In this document: positions 63,201 to 64,000 of the stretch, piece by piece
How positions within the stretch are numbered: position 1 is the first letter of the stretch
How the letters are laid out: each line of letters opens with the position of its first letter
Assembly (NCBI RefSeq): GCF_016907975.1
Contig: NZ_JAFBCY010000003.1
Span: 744,001 to 808,000 of the forward strand
DNA from: Methylopila capsulata
GTDB lineage: Bacteria; Pseudomonadota; Alphaproteobacteria; Rhizobiales; Methylopilaceae
Direction: 5' to 3'
DNA: 64,000 nt
Program-made: the position numbers and the translations under genes
The notes under the pieces: model-generated
Told to the model about the DNA's origin: nothing
The model's input: the letters and a program-made list of their open reading frames with translations, nothing else
Databases searched by the model: none

Positions 63201-63979
63201 GGCTGGAGCTCCGGGTTCGGGGGCGGGTCGATCGTCGCGACGAGACCGGCCGCGATCAGGCCGGACAGATTGAGGGTCAGGTCGAAGTCGGGCGCGACGC
63301 GGCGAGCAATCGCGCAGGCGCGCCCCAGCGCGCGTCCGCTTCCAAGCGCCGCGAGAAAGGCCGCGCCGCCTCGGGGCAGCCGCCGCACATGGACCTCGAG
63401 CTCCGGCCGCGTCACGAGCCCGTCTTCGGCGAGAAGCCCGGCGATCGGGCCGAGCTCCGCCTCGTCGGCGTTCATCGCCCAGATCGATACGACCGGATGC
63501 GGCGACCGTACGACGCCGACCGATGGATGGAGCCGAAGCCCCAGCTCCGGCAGCGTCTCGGGCGGAACCGCGGCGAAGGCGTCCGCTACGAGCGGCACGG
63601 CGTCGGCCGCGTGGTAGGCGCGGGTGCGGGCGGCCTCGAGCCGGGCGACGTCGCCGAGGTAGGGAAGCTCCGCGAGATCAGGCGCCGCTGCGATGAATTC
63701 GGGAAAGGCCTCGCCATAGACCATCATCAGGGTGGAACGCGGAGGGTGCGCGTGGATGAACCCGCGCGCGAGCTCCGCGAAGAAGGCGTCGCCGACGATC
63801 CGCCGCACGGCGGGGAAGCGCGCGGCGAGCGCGCCTCCGAGACCGACCGCGACGTTGTTGCGGTAGACCGCGAAGCGTCGCTCCGGCCGGAGGCCGCCCG
63901 CCGCGGCGAGATCGGGGGGCGGGGCCGCGTGCGGATCCAGCGCCGCCGCGGCGAAGCGCGCCTGGGCGGCCGCGCTCAC
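63197..63979 (-). CDS. BufC-like DUF2063 protein, RiPP partner
   Basis: A 260-residue protein with the DUF2063 N-terminal domain: [43 protein letters not shown] and PELIAAAPDL-type segments (here [24 protein letters not shown]). In bufferin/gig clusters this protein partners the MNIO (DUF692) enzyme that modifies cysteines of a copper-binding peptide. Downstream DoxX completes the order. GTG start overlaps an upstream stop. Confidence 0.9.
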   Translation of the reverse strand: MSAAAQARFAAAALDPHAAPPPDLAAAGGLRPERRFAVYRNNVAVGLGGALAARFPAVRRIVGDAFFAELARGFIHAHPPRSTLMMVYGEAFPEFIAAAPDLAELPYLGDVARLEAARTRAYHAADAVPLVADAFAAVPPETLPELGLRLHPSVGVVRSPHPVVSIWAMNADEAELGPIAGLLAEDGLVTRPELEVHVRRLPRGGAAFLAALGSGRALGRACAIARRVAPDFDLTLNLSGLIAAGLVATIDPPPNPELQP

Positions 63980-64000
63980 GCCGCGATCTCACTGCGCTTG
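63976..64000 (-). CDS. C-terminal end of an upstream gene, probably MNIO/DUF692
   Basis: The last seven codons (KRSEIAA) and TGA of a leftward gene, overlapping the GTG of the BufC-like gene (GTGA). The identity is inferred only from gene order; the fragment is too short to show a family. Confidence 0.4.

Overview
The window is a 64 kb piece of a GC-rich alphaproteobacterial chromosome, most likely from the Hyphomicrobiales (Rhizobiales). The signs are an aa3 cytochrome oxidase operon with its assembly genes, the CtrA-pathway phosphotransferase ChpT, an EipA (DUF1134) envelope protein, homospermidine synthase, a DUF1127 protein opposite a LysR regulator, and a serC leader RNA candidate. Genus is not claimed. 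Nearly all of it is ordinary core chromosome; no phage, insertion sequence, CRISPR array or rRNA was seen.

Layout. 0-7 kb: the end of an MFS transporter, an elongator tRNA-Met, a lipoprotein, ispH, a small lower-GC ORF, thrB-rnhA, a peroxiredoxin, a DsbD-alpha-like secreted protein and a YqgE protein. 7-14 kb: a membrane c-di-GMP phosphodiesterase (PAS-GGDQF-EAL), a GNAT acetyltransferase, an M16 protease and thrC. 14.4-15.2 kb: a lower-GC patch with one unknown secreted protein. 15-21.7 kb: ctaC, ctaD, ctaB, coxF-like, ctaG, ctaE, DUF983 and SURF1, all leftward, the full set for building cytochrome c oxidase. 21.9-25.6 kb: an IalB protein and pabB-pabA-pabC for 4-aminobenzoate. 25.7-34.7 kb: a CPA2 antiporter, DUF937, DUF1127 with divergent LysR, chpT, cysQ, a YHS protein, EipA, a coiled-coil membrane protein and a histidine phosphatase. 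34.8-41.3 kb: serC, an SseB-family gene and serA for serine, then an outer-membrane beta-barrel with a CtrA-type box, and glmM. 42-46 kb: hrcA diverging from rph-rdgB-hemW. 46-53 kb: a VapBC pair, an LpoA-like lipoprotein diverging from rsmI-yraN-gshB-mepA, and comM. 53.4-57 kb: a MarR-controlled FUSC/DUF1656/HlyD efflux operon. 57-64 kb: an MscS channel, a Tat-exported alpha-hydroxy-acid dehydrogenase with a CXXCH motif, a DUF1523 protein, a second VapBC pair, hss, and DoxX plus DUF2063 genes that look like the end of a bufferin (copper-binding RiPP) operon running off the right edge.

Intergenic spaces hold several families of short palindromic repeats and G-rich elements. The observations most worth following are the CXXCH-bearing flavoprotein, the bufferin-type operon at the edge, the serC leader with its promoter, the nested palindromes before vapBC, the AT-rich operator before marR, and the strong hairpins inside the cytochrome oxidase operon. 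Functions are assigned by recognising motifs by eye; no database search was run.
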